Below the pieces are notes generated by a model that saw only the letters and a program-made list of their open reading frames with translations, was not told the DNA's origin and made no database searches. From Halomonas sp. PR-M31 (lineage in GTDB: Bacteria; Pseudomonadota; Gammaproteobacteria; Pseudomonadales; Halomonadaceae): a stretch of 64,000 bases of DNA. Position numbers and translations under genes: made by a program. Of this stretch, positions 53,567 to 64,000 are shown one piece after another. The DNA lies in NCBI RefSeq assembly GCF_001039575.1, contig NZ_JIBT01000034.1, forward strand, positions 20,653-84,652. The letters run 5' to 3'. How positions within the stretch are numbered: position 1 is the first letter of the stretch; each line of letters begins with the position of its first letter.

Positions 53567-55276
53567 TTACACTTCCTTACGACTGGCGACGATGGTGCGT
53601 GAAATGACGATAACCGGAAGCACGCCTACCACCACGATGACCAGTGCCGGCAAGGCCGCCATTTCAAGCAGCGAGTCCGAAGCGTATTGATAAACGTTGG
53701 TTGCCAGGGTATCGAAGTTGAACGGACGCAGCAGTAGGGTCGCAGGCAATTCTTTCATTGCATCAACGAATACTACGAGTGCCGCCGTCAACAACCCTGG
53801 TCGAATTAGCGGTAAATGTACGCGCCATAAGGTGCGCAGGGAGTTTTCCCCCAAGGAGCGCGACGCCATGTCCATGGATGGTGTCACCTTGTCCAGACTC
53901 GCCTCGATGGCGCCGGCAGAAACTGCCAGGAATCTGACCACGTAGGCGATGATGATGGCGGCCATGGAGCCGGTCAGCAGCAACCCGGTACTGACGCCGA
54001 AGGTCTCGCGCATGAAGGCGTCAACAGTATTATCGAACCCTGCCAGCGGAATCAGCACCCCAATACCGATAACGGCGCCGGGCATCGCATAGCCCAGGCT
54101 CGATAGCTTAAGGGCGTGCTGTACAGAGCGGGTGCGATCGAGTCGCTTGGCGTAGGCCAGCAGCACCCCGATGATCAGCGTCAGCAGCGCAGCCGTGATC
54201 GATAACGTAAAGCTGTTGAACGCGTATTCGACAAAGCGATCGGTCCAGGACTGTTCGAAATAGACGATGGCATGGCGCGTCAGTACGCCCACTGGGAAAA
54301 CGAAGCCCAGACCGAAAGGCAGAAAACACGCCAGGGAGGCCAGCCAGCCCCAGCCTGTCGACAATCGAGGGCGCCGGTAGCAGCGAAACTGATCGCCCTT
54401 GCCGAATTGGCGTTGACGCCTGCGAGCGTGGCGCTCGATCCAGATCAGCCCCACGATGAATACCATCAGACACAGGGCGATCTGGGCAGCGCCACGCACG
54501 CTTCCCATGTTCAGCCATACGTTGAAGATGCCTGCGGTCATGGTGCGCACGGCAAAATAATCCACGGTGCCGAAATCGTTGAGTGCTTCCATCAGTGTCA
54601 ACGCCAGCCCAACGGCGATGGCGGGCCTGGCGCTAGGCAAGGCAACCCGCCAAAAACTCTGAAAACCATTGCAGCCCAGGGTGCGGCTGACGTCCCTCAA
54701 GGCCGCAGACTGTTCGAGAAACGCAGCGCGAGCCAGCATGAACACATAGGGATACAGCACCAGCGAGAGCATGACCACGGCGCCGCCGAGACTTCTAATC
54801 TCGGGGAACCAGTAATCGCGAGGGGAACTCCAGCCAAACAGATCGCGCAACGCATTTTGCAGCGGGCCGGCATATTCCAGGACATCGGTATAGACATAAG
54901 CGATAACATTGGCCGGCACCGCAAAGGGCAACAGCAATGACCACTCGTAGAAGCGGCGCAGCGGAAACTGATACATCGTGACCAGCCAAGCGGTGATCAC
55001 ACCAATACTGCCGGTGAGCAGCGCAACGCCCAACATCAGTTTGAGGCTGGTGGCGATATAGCCTGGCAACACCGTTTCAGCCAGATGTGCCCAGACACTT
55101 CCCCCGCCGTCGTTTCCGGTAAATGCCAGAAAAATGACCGCCACTACCGGCAATATTACCAGCGCAGCCACGGACCAGGCGGCGATGAACCATCCCCAAT
55201 GGGTCCCGATACGTTTCGAGGAGACGGTGCTCTGACGTTCGACGAACTCGTCTGTGGCAATCACCGTACCCTTCAT
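53567..55276 (-). CDS. Iron(III) ABC transporter permease (FbpB/SfuB-like)
   Basis: A 569-residue fused permease with about twelve helices and two ABC-permease halves, the usual FbpB layout. EAA-type loops are ALRDVSRTLGCNGFQSFWRV and MDMASRSLGENSLRTLWRV. It follows the binding-protein gene on the same strand with a terminator between. No ATPase gene is next to it, so the energy-coupling subunit must be elsewhere. Confidence 0.9.
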   Translation of the reverse strand: MKGTVIATDEFVERQSTVSSKRIGTHWGWFIAAWSVAALVILPVVAVIFLAFTGNDGGGSVWAHLAETVLPGYIATSLKLMLGVALLTGSIGVITAWLVTMYQFPLRRFYEWSLLLPFAVPANVIAYVYTDVLEYAGPLQNALRDLFGWSSPRDYWFPEIRSLGGAVVMLSLVLYPYVFMLARAAFLEQSAALRDVSRTLGCNGFQSFWRVALPSARPAIAVGLALTLMEALNDFGTVDYFAVRTMTAGIFNVWLNMGSVRGAAQIALCLMVFIVGLIWIERHARRRQRQFGKGDQFRCYRRPRLSTGWGWLASLACFLPFGLGFVFPVGVLTRHAIVYFEQSWTDRFVEYAFNSFTLSITAALLTLIIGVLLAYAKRLDRTRSVQHALKLSSLGYAMPGAVIGIGVLIPLAGFDNTVDAFMRETFGVSTGLLLTGSMAAIIIAYVVRFLAVSAGAIEASLDKVTPSMDMASRSLGENSLRTLWRVHLPLIRPGLLTAALVVFVDAMKELPATLLLRPFNFDTLATNVYQYASDSLLEMAALPALVIVVVGVLPVIVISRTIVASRKEV

Positions 55277-55362
55277 CCAGCGCCTCCTTTGATAGACTTT
55301 TTGGCAACCCTTGGAACAGGCTGTTCAACGAACTCTCGCCCACTCGTTAACAGCTCTTCATC

Positions 55363-55394
55363 AAAAAAACAGGCTGCCGAGCGGGTCGGCAGCC
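55363..55394 (-). terminator. Rho-independent terminator after the iron-binding protein gene
   Basis: On the minus strand a nine-base-pair stem, GGCTGCCGA with TCGGCAGCC, is followed by TGTTTTTTT. It lies between the binding-protein and permease genes, so permease transcription needs read-through or its own promoter. Confidence 0.9.
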
Positions 55395-55434
55395 TTGAGT
55401 GATACGATGATTTCACCCGTGCGCGATCACGAAA

Positions 55435-56478
55435 TCAATCGTCGAAGCCAACCTCATTGATCAGCTCGGTCGCACGACGACGCAAAGATGCCACTTCCGC
55501 CAGAGAAACGTCATCGGCCTTGAAATCGCCCCAGGAAGCGACGGTCTCGGAGGGCTCGACGTCAGGATTGAGCGGGTACTCGTAGTTGACGTCCGCGTAC
55601 ATGGATTGAGCGGTCTTTTCGGTCAGAAAACGCATCAACTCATAGGCGTTTTCTTCATTGGGTGCGTGCTTGGCCAGTGCCATACCGGAAATATTGACGT
55701 GAGTGCCACGTCCGTTCTGATTGGGAAATTCGATGCGGGCGGCCTCGGCCCAGGAGCGCTGCTCTTCATCCTCCATCATCTTGCCGTAGTAGTAGGTATT
55801 GCCGATGGCAATATCGCATACCCCATCACGAATGGCTTTTACCTGGGCTCGGTCGTTGCCCTGGGGCTTGCGCGCCAGATTGTTTTTGAACCCCTCGAGC
55901 CATGTCTTGGTTTCTTCTTCACCGTGCTCGGCAATCATCGAGGCGACCAAGGCAACATTGTAGGCGTTTGACGCGGGCCGGGTACAGATACGACCTTCGA
56001 AGCGCGGATCCGCGAGATCTTCGTAGGTCTCGATCTCAGCGGGCTTCATGCGCTCGACGCTGGTGAAAAAGATACGGGCGCGACTGGTCAGCCCTACCCA
56101 TTCGTTGTTTTCACCGAAATACTGCTCGGGGATATTGGATTCGATGGTTTCGTCTTCGATGGGCTGGGTCACATCCTGGTCAACCAGTTCCTGCAGGCGG
56201 CCAATGTCCACTGTCAACACGACATCCGCGGGTGAATTGCGCCCTTCCCGCTTGAGTCGTTCCGTTAGCCCCTTGTCACCAAATATGATGTTGGTTTCGA
56301 TGCCCGTTTCGGCGGTGAATTCCTCAAGAAAGGGCTCGATCAGAAATGGCTGACGGTAGGAATAGATGTTGACTTCGCCGGCCTCATCCTGGGCAGTTGC
56401 CATACTGGAGGCGAAGGTTCCGGCAAATGCACCCGAGGCTGCCAGGGTAGTCACAAGCAGTTTTCTTGCAGTGGACAT
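55435..56478 (-). CDS. Iron(III) ABC transporter substrate-binding protein (FbpA/FutA-like)
   Basis: A 347-residue periplasmic protein; the signal peptide ends near SSMATAQ-DEAGEVNIYS. Start at 56478 with CAAGGGAAATCC upstream; the longer open frame is discounted. Ferric-binding landmarks are GEVNIYSYRQPFLIEPFL, the GVCDIAIGNTYYYGKM segment with the Tyr ligands, and FPNQNGRGTHVNISG. A Fur-like site lies just upstream. Family role: periplasmic iron(III) capture. Confidence 0.92.
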   Translation of the reverse strand: MSTARKLLVTTLAASGAFAGTFASSMATAQDEAGEVNIYSYRQPFLIEPFLEEFTAETGIETNIIFGDKGLTERLKREGRNSPADVVLTVDIGRLQELVDQDVTQPIEDETIESNIPEQYFGENNEWVGLTSRARIFFTSVERMKPAEIETYEDLADPRFEGRICTRPASNAYNVALVASMIAEHGEEETKTWLEGFKNNLARKPQGNDRAQVKAIRDGVCDIAIGNTYYYGKMMEDEEQRSWAEAARIEFPNQNGRGTHVNISGMALAKHAPNEENAYELMRFLTEKTAQSMYADVNYEYPLNPDVEPSETVASWGDFKADDVSLAEVASLRRRATELINEVGFDD

Positions 56479-56525
56479 GGATTTCCCTTGTGGTTGTGAA
56501 CTGCGGTTGCAGCTGTTGCTCGTGG

Positions 56526-56550
56526 GATAATTGCGAATCATTCTATTTAT
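56526..56550. promoter_or_regulatory. Candidate Fur box upstream of the iron-binding protein gene
   Basis: The segment GATAATTGCGAATCATT followed by CTATTTAT resembles overlapping Fur hexamers (GATAAT, GCGAAT, CATTCT). It lies ~48-72 bases before the iron-binding protein ATG. Match is partial, so inference only. Confidence 0.45.
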
Positions 56551-56587
56551 ACTTTCATTACGCAACAACAACAACATTCAAACCCTA

Positions 56588-57181
56588 TTAATCCTCGACC
56601 GTGACAATATGCCCAGGTTTTGACTCGGCTAGACGAGCACGCCCCTTGGCGATCGCTGCTTCCCGTGTCAAGCGGCAGCGATAGTACGCTTGAAGCGTGC
56701 AACGAAAAGCCTCTGCCCGCCGGGGCAAGCCTTCGAGGAGATACTGCTCGGCCCGTGCTTCTACTCGGGCACGAAAACGGTGGCGATCGACTGCTTCGCC
56801 ATTCAGATTGTCGATACTCACCTCGAAGTGCCGTCCGCTGGCCTGGGTAAACAGTAGTTCCAGCGCCTGAGGCGCCACCTCGACGGACTCAAAAGAGCTT
56901 TGCTGCGTCTGATCACGTCCATCCGGTAGATACCAGTAGCCATAGTCCTCAAGGGTGCGACGCTTGGCCCCGGCAATGCACCAGTGACTCACCTCATGCA
57001 GGGCGCTGGCAAAGAATCCATGGGCAAAAATGATGCGATGGCATTCATGCTCCGAACCCGCGGGCAGATAGAGCGGCTCGTCAGTTCCTCGAACGAGACA
57101 GGTCTGGTAGGTATCGCGAAAAACCCCATCGAACAGTGCGATGAGGTCATTTGAACAGTGGGAAATGGAGTGTGCATGCAT
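56588..57181 (-). CDS. epmC: Elongation factor P hydroxylase EpmC
   Basis: A 197-residue protein very close to E. coli EpmC: FAHGFFASALHEVSHWCIAG carries the metal-binding HE-x-x-HW, followed by YGYWYLPDGRD and FESVEVAPQALE. The start at 57181 (MHAHSISHCSNDLIALFDG) fits the family better than 57205. It hydroxylates the beta-lysyl-lysine of EF-P; epmA and epmB are not in the window. Confidence 0.93.
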   Translation of the reverse strand: MHAHSISHCSNDLIALFDGVFRDTYQTCLVRGTDEPLYLPAGSEHECHRIIFAHGFFASALHEVSHWCIAGAKRRTLEDYGYWYLPDGRDQTQQSSFESVEVAPQALELLFTQASGRHFEVSIDNLNGEAVDRHRFRARVEARAEQYLLEGLPRRAEAFRCTLQAYYRCRLTREAAIAKGRARLAESKPGHIVTVED

Positions 57182-57269
57182 ATCGTCATTATACGAACCA
57201 AGCATCCGAGCGGGAACCCAGGGTAGTTGCTAACATGGCGCCTTCTTGATGGTCGACGGGAGTAGCGGC

Positions 57270-58718
57270 ATGGCAAAGTCCATCGCAACATTGGCGCGGT
57301 ACAGTCGTCAGGAAAGCGCGGCGCTGCTGAAACTGGCCATGCCTATCTGCGGTGCGCAGCTTGCCCAGTCCGGGATGGGTGTTACCGATGTGATCATGTC
57401 CGGGCGGGTAAGTGCTACCGACCTGGCGGCGGTATCCGTCGGTTCCAGCCTGTGGTTGCCACTGATGCTGTTCATCACCGGTACTCTGATTGGCCTGACC
57501 CCTATCGTTGCGCAGTTGTTGGGTGGCAAGCGCAGCGAACGCATTCGACCCTATGTGCATCAGGGGCTTTGGCTGAGCCTCGTGCTAGGCATTCTCGCCG
57601 CCTTGATGCTGTGGTTTGCCATCGAGCCGATCTTTCGACTCATGGAGGTACCGGCTCGGGTTACCGAGCTTTCCTCTGCTTATCTGGCGGCGGTCGCCTT
57701 CGGCATGCCGGGGGTTGCGCTTTATCAAGCACTGCGCGCCTACTCGGACGGCATGAATCATACCCGCCCGGCCTTGTGGATCAGCCTGATTGGGCTTGGC
57801 ATCAATATTCCCAGCAACTACCTGCTGATCTACGGTGGCGATGGCCTGGTAGCGCTGTTCGGTGAGATCGTGCCTTCCGGGCTCAGGGCACTGCCTGCTC
57901 TGGGTGCCGTAGGCTGCGGTATCGCCACGGCGCTTTCCATGTGGGCCATGTGTATGGCCATGCTGCTGTATACGAAGCGCAGTCGTGCTTATGCGCCGGT
58001 GGTGCTGTGGCAGACATTGACGCGTCCACACTGGACGATGATGAAGGAGCTTCTTCATGTCGGCCTGCCGATCGGGGTGGCTATCTTCGTCGAGGTAACC
58101 CTGTTCACTCTGATCGCACTACTGGTCGCAAGCCTTGGCGAAATCACCGTGGCGGCTCATCAGGTGGCACTCAACTATACCTCCGTGCTGTTCATGCTGC
58201 CTTTGTCCCTGGCCATGGCCCTTACCGTACGCGTGGGCAACACCCTAGGCATGGGCAATCCAGAGCGCGCACGTTTCGTTGCCTGGAACGGGGTGTTCGT
58301 ATGCTTGCTGATAGCCTTGTTGAACGATGTAATTCTATGGCTGACCGTAAGACCCGTGCTCGAACTCTATACGGCCAATCAGAACGTGCAGGCGCTGGCG
58401 TTGTCTCTGATCTATCTCGCCATGATCTATCAGGTATCGGATTCTCTACAGGTCAACATGGCCGGCGCGCTGCGCGGCTACAAAGATACTCGCATCATCA
58501 TGGTGATCACCCTTTTGTCATATTGGCTGGTGGGGCTAGGCAGCGGTCACCTGCTGGGAACCGTGGGTATTCCCGGATTTGTCGATCCCTTGGGAGTGTA
58601 TGGTTACTGGATTGGATTGATCGCCGGCCTGACAGCATCGGCGCTATTACTGGGCTGGCGCCTCGAACGAATCAGCAGGAGTGTTGCGAATGGCACAAGG
58701 CAGGTTCCTCAGAGTTAA
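57270..58718 (+). CDS. MATE-family efflux transporter
   Basis: A 482-residue protein with twelve hydrophobic helices and the MATE repeats: LLKLAMPICGAQLAQSGMGVTD in the first half and LLHVGLPIGVAIFVEVTLF at the start of the second. Start at 57270 with GGGAGTAGC. Most like NorM-type sodium- or proton-coupled drug exporters. It is close to a downstream lipoprotein gene, overlapping it by 29 bases. Confidence 0.92.
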   Translation: MAKSIATLARYSRQESAALLKLAMPICGAQLAQSGMGVTDVIMSGRVSATDLAAVSVGSSLWLPLMLFITGTLIGLTPIVAQLLGGKRSERIRPYVHQGLWLSLVLGILAALMLWFAIEPIFRLMEVPARVTELSSAYLAAVAFGMPGVALYQALRAYSDGMNHTRPALWISLIGLGINIPSNYLLIYGGDGLVALFGEIVPSGLRALPALGAVGCGIATALSMWAMCMAMLLYTKRSRAYAPVVLWQTLTRPHWTMMKELLHVGLPIGVAIFVEVTLFTLIALLVASLGEITVAAHQVALNYTSVLFMLPLSLAMALTVRVGNTLGMGNPERARFVAWNGVFVCLLIALLNDVILWLTVRPVLELYTANQNVQALALSLIYLAMIYQVSDSLQVNMAGALRGYKDTRIIMVITLLSYWLVGLGSGHLLGTVGIPGFVDPLGVYGYWIGLIAGLTASALLLGWRLERISRSVANGTRQVPQS

Positions 58719-59775
58719 GCACTACCTTCTTTGCACGCCGATACTGATGCTGTTGACCATGGCCGCTGGCTGCGATGATAGAACTGGCGCCGATGCGCTA
58801 TTCCTCGATTACCAACAGCGCATCAGTAATGGTCTTGAGGTGGACGCGCCCTCACCCCAGCGGCCGGACAACATTGCCGCCTTTCCGGCCCGGGATGAGC
58901 GTTTATTCGACATTCCCGAAACCCGCCAAGGCATGCTGGATGTCTATGCGCTACGGGAATGCGGTATCACCTCCCTGGTAGCCCAGCGGAACAATCAATT
59001 GGGCAAGGTGGCCGCTCCAAGTCAGCACTGGCTGTATGAGCTGGAGCTTTGGCGCGCGCTACGGGGCTGCTGGAATACCGATGCGGTGTCGGCTCTTGAC
59101 GAAGACGATCGTCAACGTCTGCTCGATCTGACCAGAACCAAAACCTCACAGCTGCCCTCAGCAAGCTGGAATGCGTTGTTCGGTTCCAGCGAATGGATCG
59201 CCAGCTTTTCCCGGGCAAGCAACGCACTGGCACCTGATGCAGCGATTCCTCTGACGGAGTCCCTCGCCGCGCTCGACTACCTGCGCCACGCCACGCTCAA
59301 TCAGTTCAATCCAGACTGGACGACCCAGTCCAGCACGTTGGAATCCCATTTATACACTCTTCAACGCGAGCCACTGACGGCTGAAATATTACGCAGCCTG
59401 ATGTTGGCGACTCAGCGACTTACGGAAACCACCGCCCTGCTCGAAGCGCGATTGGCAGAGCGTCCGATCTGTTACAAGAACCATACCAATCCCAATGCAG
59501 ATCGCCTGTACGACATCTTCATCGCAACGTTCATTACCGAAGTTCAACCCTATCTGGCCAGGTTGTCTCGCACATCCCGGCAATGGCTCGAAGCAATCAA
59601 TGCGTTGTTAAGCGCTCATCCGATATCGCTGCCGGCCATCGAGCAGTATCGCAGACATTGGTTGTCGCTTACTGAGCCCGAGGCGCCTTGGGAGCAATTT
59701 AATCAAGCAATACAGCAACATGTAAAACTCTGGCAGGATGTATGGCGCAGCTGTGACCTGATGCCCAAAGCCTAG
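58690..59775 (+). CDS. DUF3080-family lipoprotein
   Basis: A 361-residue protein with a lipoprotein signal (ILMLLTMAAGCDDRTG). Start at 58690 with CAGGAG eight bases upstream; GTG at 58681 is possible. The body is helical with conserved YALRECGITSLVAQRN and QLGKVAAPSQ, typical of DUF3080. Function unknown, probably outer-membrane or periplasmic. Overlap with the MATE gene suggests co-expression. Confidence 0.85.
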   Translation: MAQGRFLRVKHYLLCTPILMLLTMAAGCDDRTGADALFLDYQQRISNGLEVDAPSPQRPDNIAAFPARDERLFDIPETRQGMLDVYALRECGITSLVAQRNNQLGKVAAPSQHWLYELELWRALRGCWNTDAVSALDEDDRQRLLDLTRTKTSQLPSASWNALFGSSEWIASFSRASNALAPDAAIPLTESLAALDYLRHATLNQFNPDWTTQSSTLESHLYTLQREPLTAEILRSLMLATQRLTETTALLEARLAERPICYKNHTNPNADRLYDIFIATFITEVQPYLARLSRTSRQWLEAINALLSAHPISLPAIEQYRRHWLSLTEPEAPWEQFNQAIQQHVKLWQDVWRSCDLMPKA

Positions 59776-59868
59776 AATCACTCAAGGACTTAACTTTGCG
59801 TACCGAGCTGTGCTAATAGTTAATCAAGCAAGGCCAAAGCCGAATTAATGCTGCTTAGGAGGGTTGTC

Positions 59869-60564
59869 ATGGGAATCCCACAGTCCCCCCGCACCGCCCA
59901 GGTCATCGATCTGGATGCGATGCGTCACCGGCTGAAGGCCAAGCGTCGCCTGGTGCGACTGGCACCGGAACTTGACGGGCTGGAAATGCTTTATCATCTG
60001 TCTTCGGATGCGAAAACCCTATACGGGATGCCGCTTCTGGCCTGGGGGTTGCGCGAAGATGGCGAAGTCGTGGGCCTGGTGCCCTGGATGGAGGCTCTCA
60101 CGCCCTGCCACGATCTGGACGACTGCGAACAGGGATGTTTTGCCGGTTATCGCGATCCCGAGACCGATGAAATTTTTCATAGCGCCCCGGAACACAAGGT
60201 ATTCGAACTCGAGCATGCCGCAGCGTATTTCGACTATGAAGAAACCAATGAGCCTACTTTGCTGCAACAGCTTCCCGATACACTAGGTACTCACGCCCTG
60301 TGCCTGAACGATGACGAAGGCCCGTGGCAGCTCAAGCAGGTGTTTGGCTGGCGACTTTACAGCAACGGTAGCGTGGAGTCGCTTCTGGTCGACTCGACCC
60401 TCGTGGACTCATATCCCGTGCTGGCGGGCGACGACTGCCTCTACCCTGGTCGTAGCCGACATTCCGTCGTCTACTTTTTCCAGCGAGCCATTGCCAATCG
60501 CATTCGACAAGAGGATCCGATCACTCTAGAAGCGCTGGCATGTATGGTGGCCACCGACGACTGA
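59869..60564 (+). CDS. Conserved hypothetical protein
   Basis: A 231-residue soluble, acidic protein. Start at 59869 (MGIPQSPRTAQVIDLDAMRH), with TTAGGAGGG upstream, preferred over 59848. No transmembrane helix or known catalytic motif. Landmarks are VGLVPWMEAL, CHDLDDCEQGCFAGYRDPET and YPGRSRHSVVYFFQRA. Similar proteins appear common in Halomonas relatives, function unknown. Confidence 0.72.
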   Translation: MGIPQSPRTAQVIDLDAMRHRLKAKRRLVRLAPELDGLEMLYHLSSDAKTLYGMPLLAWGLREDGEVVGLVPWMEALTPCHDLDDCEQGCFAGYRDPETDEIFHSAPEHKVFELEHAAAYFDYEETNEPTLLQQLPDTLGTHALCLNDDEGPWQLKQVFGWRLYSNGSVESLLVDSTLVDSYPVLAGDDCLYPGRSRHSVVYFFQRAIANRIRQEDPITLEALACMVATDD

Positions 60565-60589
60565 GCAAGGGATTAACGATCCGTAGGAA

Positions 60590-60829
60590 TCAGCTAAGTC
60601 GGATAAAGTACAAATAGCGATCATCGTCTTCATGCTGGATCAGTAACTCATGACCCAGAAAGCTGCAGAACTTGGGGATATCCCGAGTAGTGGCGGGATC
60701 GGTAGCGATGACCTTGAGTATGCTGCCATCTTGCATGTCGCGGACCTGGTTGTGCATCAACATGATGGGCTCAGGACAGTACAGCCCTGATGTGTCCAGT
60801 TCTGCGTCAAAATCGGGAAAATTGCTCAT
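60590..60829 (-). CDS. tusA: Sulfur-carrier protein TusA
   Basis: A 79-residue TusA-family protein with the CPxP signature [14 protein letters not shown]; Cys18 would carry the persulfide. It passes sulfur from IscS to TusBCD for tRNA 2-thiolation and molybdopterin synthesis. Length and the whole sequence match; monocistronic, divergent from a monooxygenase-like gene. Confidence 0.93.
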   Translation of the reverse strand: MSNFPDFDAELDTSGLYCPEPIMLMHNQVRDMQDGSILKVIATDPATTRDIPKFCSFLGHELLIQHEDDDRYLYFIRLS

Positions 60830-60875
60830 TGTTCACCTCTGGAAAAGCAGATGGATGAATGGATAAGTAGATAGC

Positions 60876-61160
60876 ATGATAAAGATTATCATCGAGCGTC
60901 GTGTCATGCATGGGCTTGAAGAAGAATACGAGCAGGCGGCAAGAGAGGTCGTTCGCGCCGCCATGAGCGCTTCTGGCTTCATTGCGGGAGAAAGCCTGCA
61001 AGAGTATCAGCGCACGGAGCACCGTATGCTCATTACTACATGGCGAGATCTGCGCGCCTGGAAAGAATGGCAACGAAGTAGCGCTCGAGAGCATGCCATG
61101 CAGCGCCTACTGCCTCTGTTGACGGAAGAAGAGCGTGTGACCGCCTACGAACATCCGTGA
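60876..61160 (+). CDS. Antibiotic biosynthesis monooxygenase (ABM) domain protein
   Basis: A 94-residue ferredoxin-fold ABM protein: IKIIIERRVMHGLEEEYEQ, SASGFIAGESLQEYQRTEH and LITTWRDLRAWKEWQRS. The typical YgiN/HmoB-like fold; the substrate may be a quinone or heme, but no residue settles it. Stand-alone, divergent from tusA. Confidence 0.85.
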   Translation: MIKIIIERRVMHGLEEEYEQAAREVVRAAMSASGFIAGESLQEYQRTEHRMLITTWRDLRAWKEWQRSSAREHAMQRLLPLLTEEERVTAYEHP

Positions 61161-61191
61161 GTGCGGGAAAGGTCTTAGGGATATGATGCCA

Positions 61192-62262
61192 TCAATCCAG
61201 TAGTCGCACATGCACGGTGACCTCTTCACGATCGTGATACAGCTGTTTGCACCGTATCTGCGCACGTACCCCCGCCTGTTTCAGACTCTCCTCGAGCCGG
61301 GTCATGCAGCGGCAAACCTCTTTCCAGCGCTGCTTCATGGGCAGCTTGAGATTGAAGATCGCTTCTCGACACCAGCGCCGCACCAACCAGCGTTCGATCA
61401 TTTCAATGACCCGTATCGGCTTGTCGACGATATCGCATACCAGCCACTGAAGTGTCTGTGGCGGTTGCCAAGAAAAACCATCTTCGCGCAAGTGCTCGAC
61501 TTGCCCGGTGGCCATCAACGTTTTGTCCATGGGGCCATTATCGATGGCAAAGACGAACATCCCCTGCCTTACCAGTTGATACGTCCACCCTCCCGGCGCC
61601 GCCCCCAGGTCTGCTGCCTGCATGCCTTGGCAGATACGCGTTGACCACTGATCCTTGGGTACGAAGATATGCCAGGCCTCTTCAAGCTTGAGGGTCGAGC
61701 GGCTGGGCGCATCATGAGGAAACCGCAGACGTTTGACGCCTCCTGGATACTCACTGCGATTACCGGGAAAGCTCATGCCAAGCTGTACGTGATCGCCTTG
61801 CGTCCAGAACAGATGCAGCCGACGTCCTCCCGCCTTGCGCCGCAAGGCACCACGCCTACGTAACTGCGATTCCAGCGGTCTTTGCAATGCCTTCAACAAC
61901 CCGGCCAGCGCCTTGGCATCATTGGTGTCAGGAGTTTCCTGCCACAGTGACTCGAAGCTCCAGCCACTGGCAACCACTTGCTCTATGATAGGCGCAAGAC
62001 GATTGTCTCGTGGCAAGACGTCAAGTGGTGCAAGCGCGAGCAACGACTGCCGGGCGAAGACCAGAATGTCGAGAGCGAGTGCCCGGTGCAATTCGTTACC
62101 CGGCATCTCATCCGACAGCACAAACCGAATGAATCCATTGCCTTTTTGAGCGACAGGGTAACCCCTATAACCAAATGACGCTGCCCTATCGGTGATTTCA
62201 GCGCTTAGGTCTTCTTCAAAGCCCGAACGGCAATAGAAAAGTAGCTGGTTGGGAATACACAT
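61192..62262 (-). CDS. rlmM: 23S rRNA C2498 2'-O-ribose methyltransferase RlmM
   Basis: A 356-residue enzyme: N-terminal THUMP-like region (LLFYCRSGFEEDLSAEI; GNGFIRFVL) and C-terminal Rossmann methyltransferase. The SAM motif is AADLGAAPGGWTYQLV; the K-D-K-E-type tetrad includes Asp in WLVCDIVDKP, Lys in NLKLPMKQRW and Glu in DREEVTVHVR. Complete and typical in length. Confidence 0.95.
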   Translation of the reverse strand: MCIPNQLLFYCRSGFEEDLSAEITDRAASFGYRGYPVAQKGNGFIRFVLSDEMPGNELHRALALDILVFARQSLLALAPLDVLPRDNRLAPIIEQVVASGWSFESLWQETPDTNDAKALAGLLKALQRPLESQLRRRGALRRKAGGRRLHLFWTQGDHVQLGMSFPGNRSEYPGGVKRLRFPHDAPSRSTLKLEEAWHIFVPKDQWSTRICQGMQAADLGAAPGGWTYQLVRQGMFVFAIDNGPMDKTLMATGQVEHLREDGFSWQPPQTLQWLVCDIVDKPIRVIEMIERWLVRRWCREAIFNLKLPMKQRWKEVCRCMTRLEESLKQAGVRAQIRCKQLYHDREEVTVHVRLLD

Positions 62263-62342
62263 GGGCTCGCTTCAGTCAGGCTTGAATATTCCTCGCAGAA
62301 TACAGTGATCGTTGCTTCCGTCATATCCACATGGATAAGTAA

Positions 62343-63814
<1,472 letters not shown>

Positions 63815-63832
63815 TCTTTTTCTCTTGCTTCG

Positions 63833-63868
63833 AACGAGCCTGCTATCGGGTAGGCTCGTTGCCATTTT
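63833..63868 (+). terminator. Terminator-like hairpin after gdhA
   Basis: A nine-base-pair stem, AACGAGCCT with AGGCTCGTT, ten-base loop, then GCCATTTT. The T run is short and offset, so termination may be moderate. Confidence 0.65.
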
Positions 63869-63906
63869 ACCTGGCTTTTAGGTAAATAGACGAGCAAGCG
63901 AGCAAA

Positions 63907-63942
63907 CACAAAAAGCCCCCAGCGTCGTTGACGCTGGGGGCT
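63907..63942 (-). terminator. rRNA operon terminator
   Basis: On the minus strand a perfect 13-base-pair stem, AGCCCCCAGCGTC with GACGCTGGGGGCT and a three-base loop, is followed by TTTTTGTG. It lies nine bases downstream of the 5S rRNA 3' end. Confidence 0.93.
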
Positions 63943-63950
63943 CGGATAGA

Positions 63951-64000
63951 TGCCTGACGATGACCTACTCTCACATGGGGAGACCCCACACTACCATCGG
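63951..64000 (-). rRNA. rrf: 5S ribosomal RNA, 3' part (gene continues beyond the window)
   Basis: The minus strand reads CCGATGGTAGTGTGGGG...CCCATGTGAGAGTAGG, then GTCATCGTCAGGCA, the conserved 3' half of gammaproteobacterial 5S rRNA. The window edge cuts the 5' part. An rRNA operon on the minus strand is expected to lie to the right. Confidence 0.95.

Overview
The window looks like chromosomal DNA of a halophilic gammaproteobacterium close to Halomonas (Halomonadaceae). This is inferred from the conserved gammaproteobacterial order ybeZ-ybeY-corC-lnt-leuS-lptE-holA, the acidic proteins, moderately high GC with AT-rich intergenic islands, EpmC, RlmM and TusA, and a 5S rRNA end at the right edge. 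No database search was possible, so family names rest on recognised motifs and gene order.

Layout. 1-8.5 kb: housekeeping block for RNA maturation (ybeZ, ybeY), CorC, lipoprotein acylation (lnt), leuS, LPS assembly (lptE) and DNA polymerase III delta (holA). 8.5-12.3 kb: an MFS transporter, then an antiporter/PhyH-dioxygenase pair closed by a strong terminator. 12.3-19.1 kb: an ebo cluster, with eboA-eboB and eboD-eboE-eboC on the minus strand around a plus-strand nucleotide pyrophosphatase/phosphodiesterase. 19.4-26.9 kb: two small conserved proteins, a 181-bp palindromic element, a GltB-like flavoprotein, the cytochrome bo oxidase genes cyoABCD and a flavodoxin-like gene with an in-frame stop. 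26.9-35.3 kb: an NfeD/SPFH membrane pair, a 1642-residue secreted-type multidomain protein and a divergent HlyD-type membrane fusion protein. 35.4-42.1 kb: LD-carboxypeptidase followed by dppABCDF, a plausible murein-peptide recycling module. 42-53.5 kb: greB, a DUF488 protein, fadBA, a DUF5924-type protein, slyA, a universal stress protein, uup, a TatD hydrolase and small hypotheticals. 53.5-56.6 kb: an iron ABC permease and binding protein with a Fur-like site. 56.6-64 kb: epmC, a MATE pump, a DUF3080-type lipoprotein, tusA, a monooxygenase-like protein, rlmM, gdhA, and a 5S rRNA end with its terminator.

The most striking sequence-level result is that eight genes (eboA, eboD, eboE, cyoB, the SPFH gene, fadB, dppF, gdhA) each become a normal family member if one base is added back at one short run; a ninth, flavodoxin-like gene carries an in-frame TAG. 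All eight events have the same sign (one base missing) and hit core metabolic genes, which points to deletion-type sequencing or assembly errors more than to real decay, although decay cannot be excluded for the ebo genes.

The most novel-looking non-coding structures are nine degenerate copies of a start-codon-bearing unit before eboC, and a palindromic element with a neighbouring hairpin upstream of the GltB-like gene.
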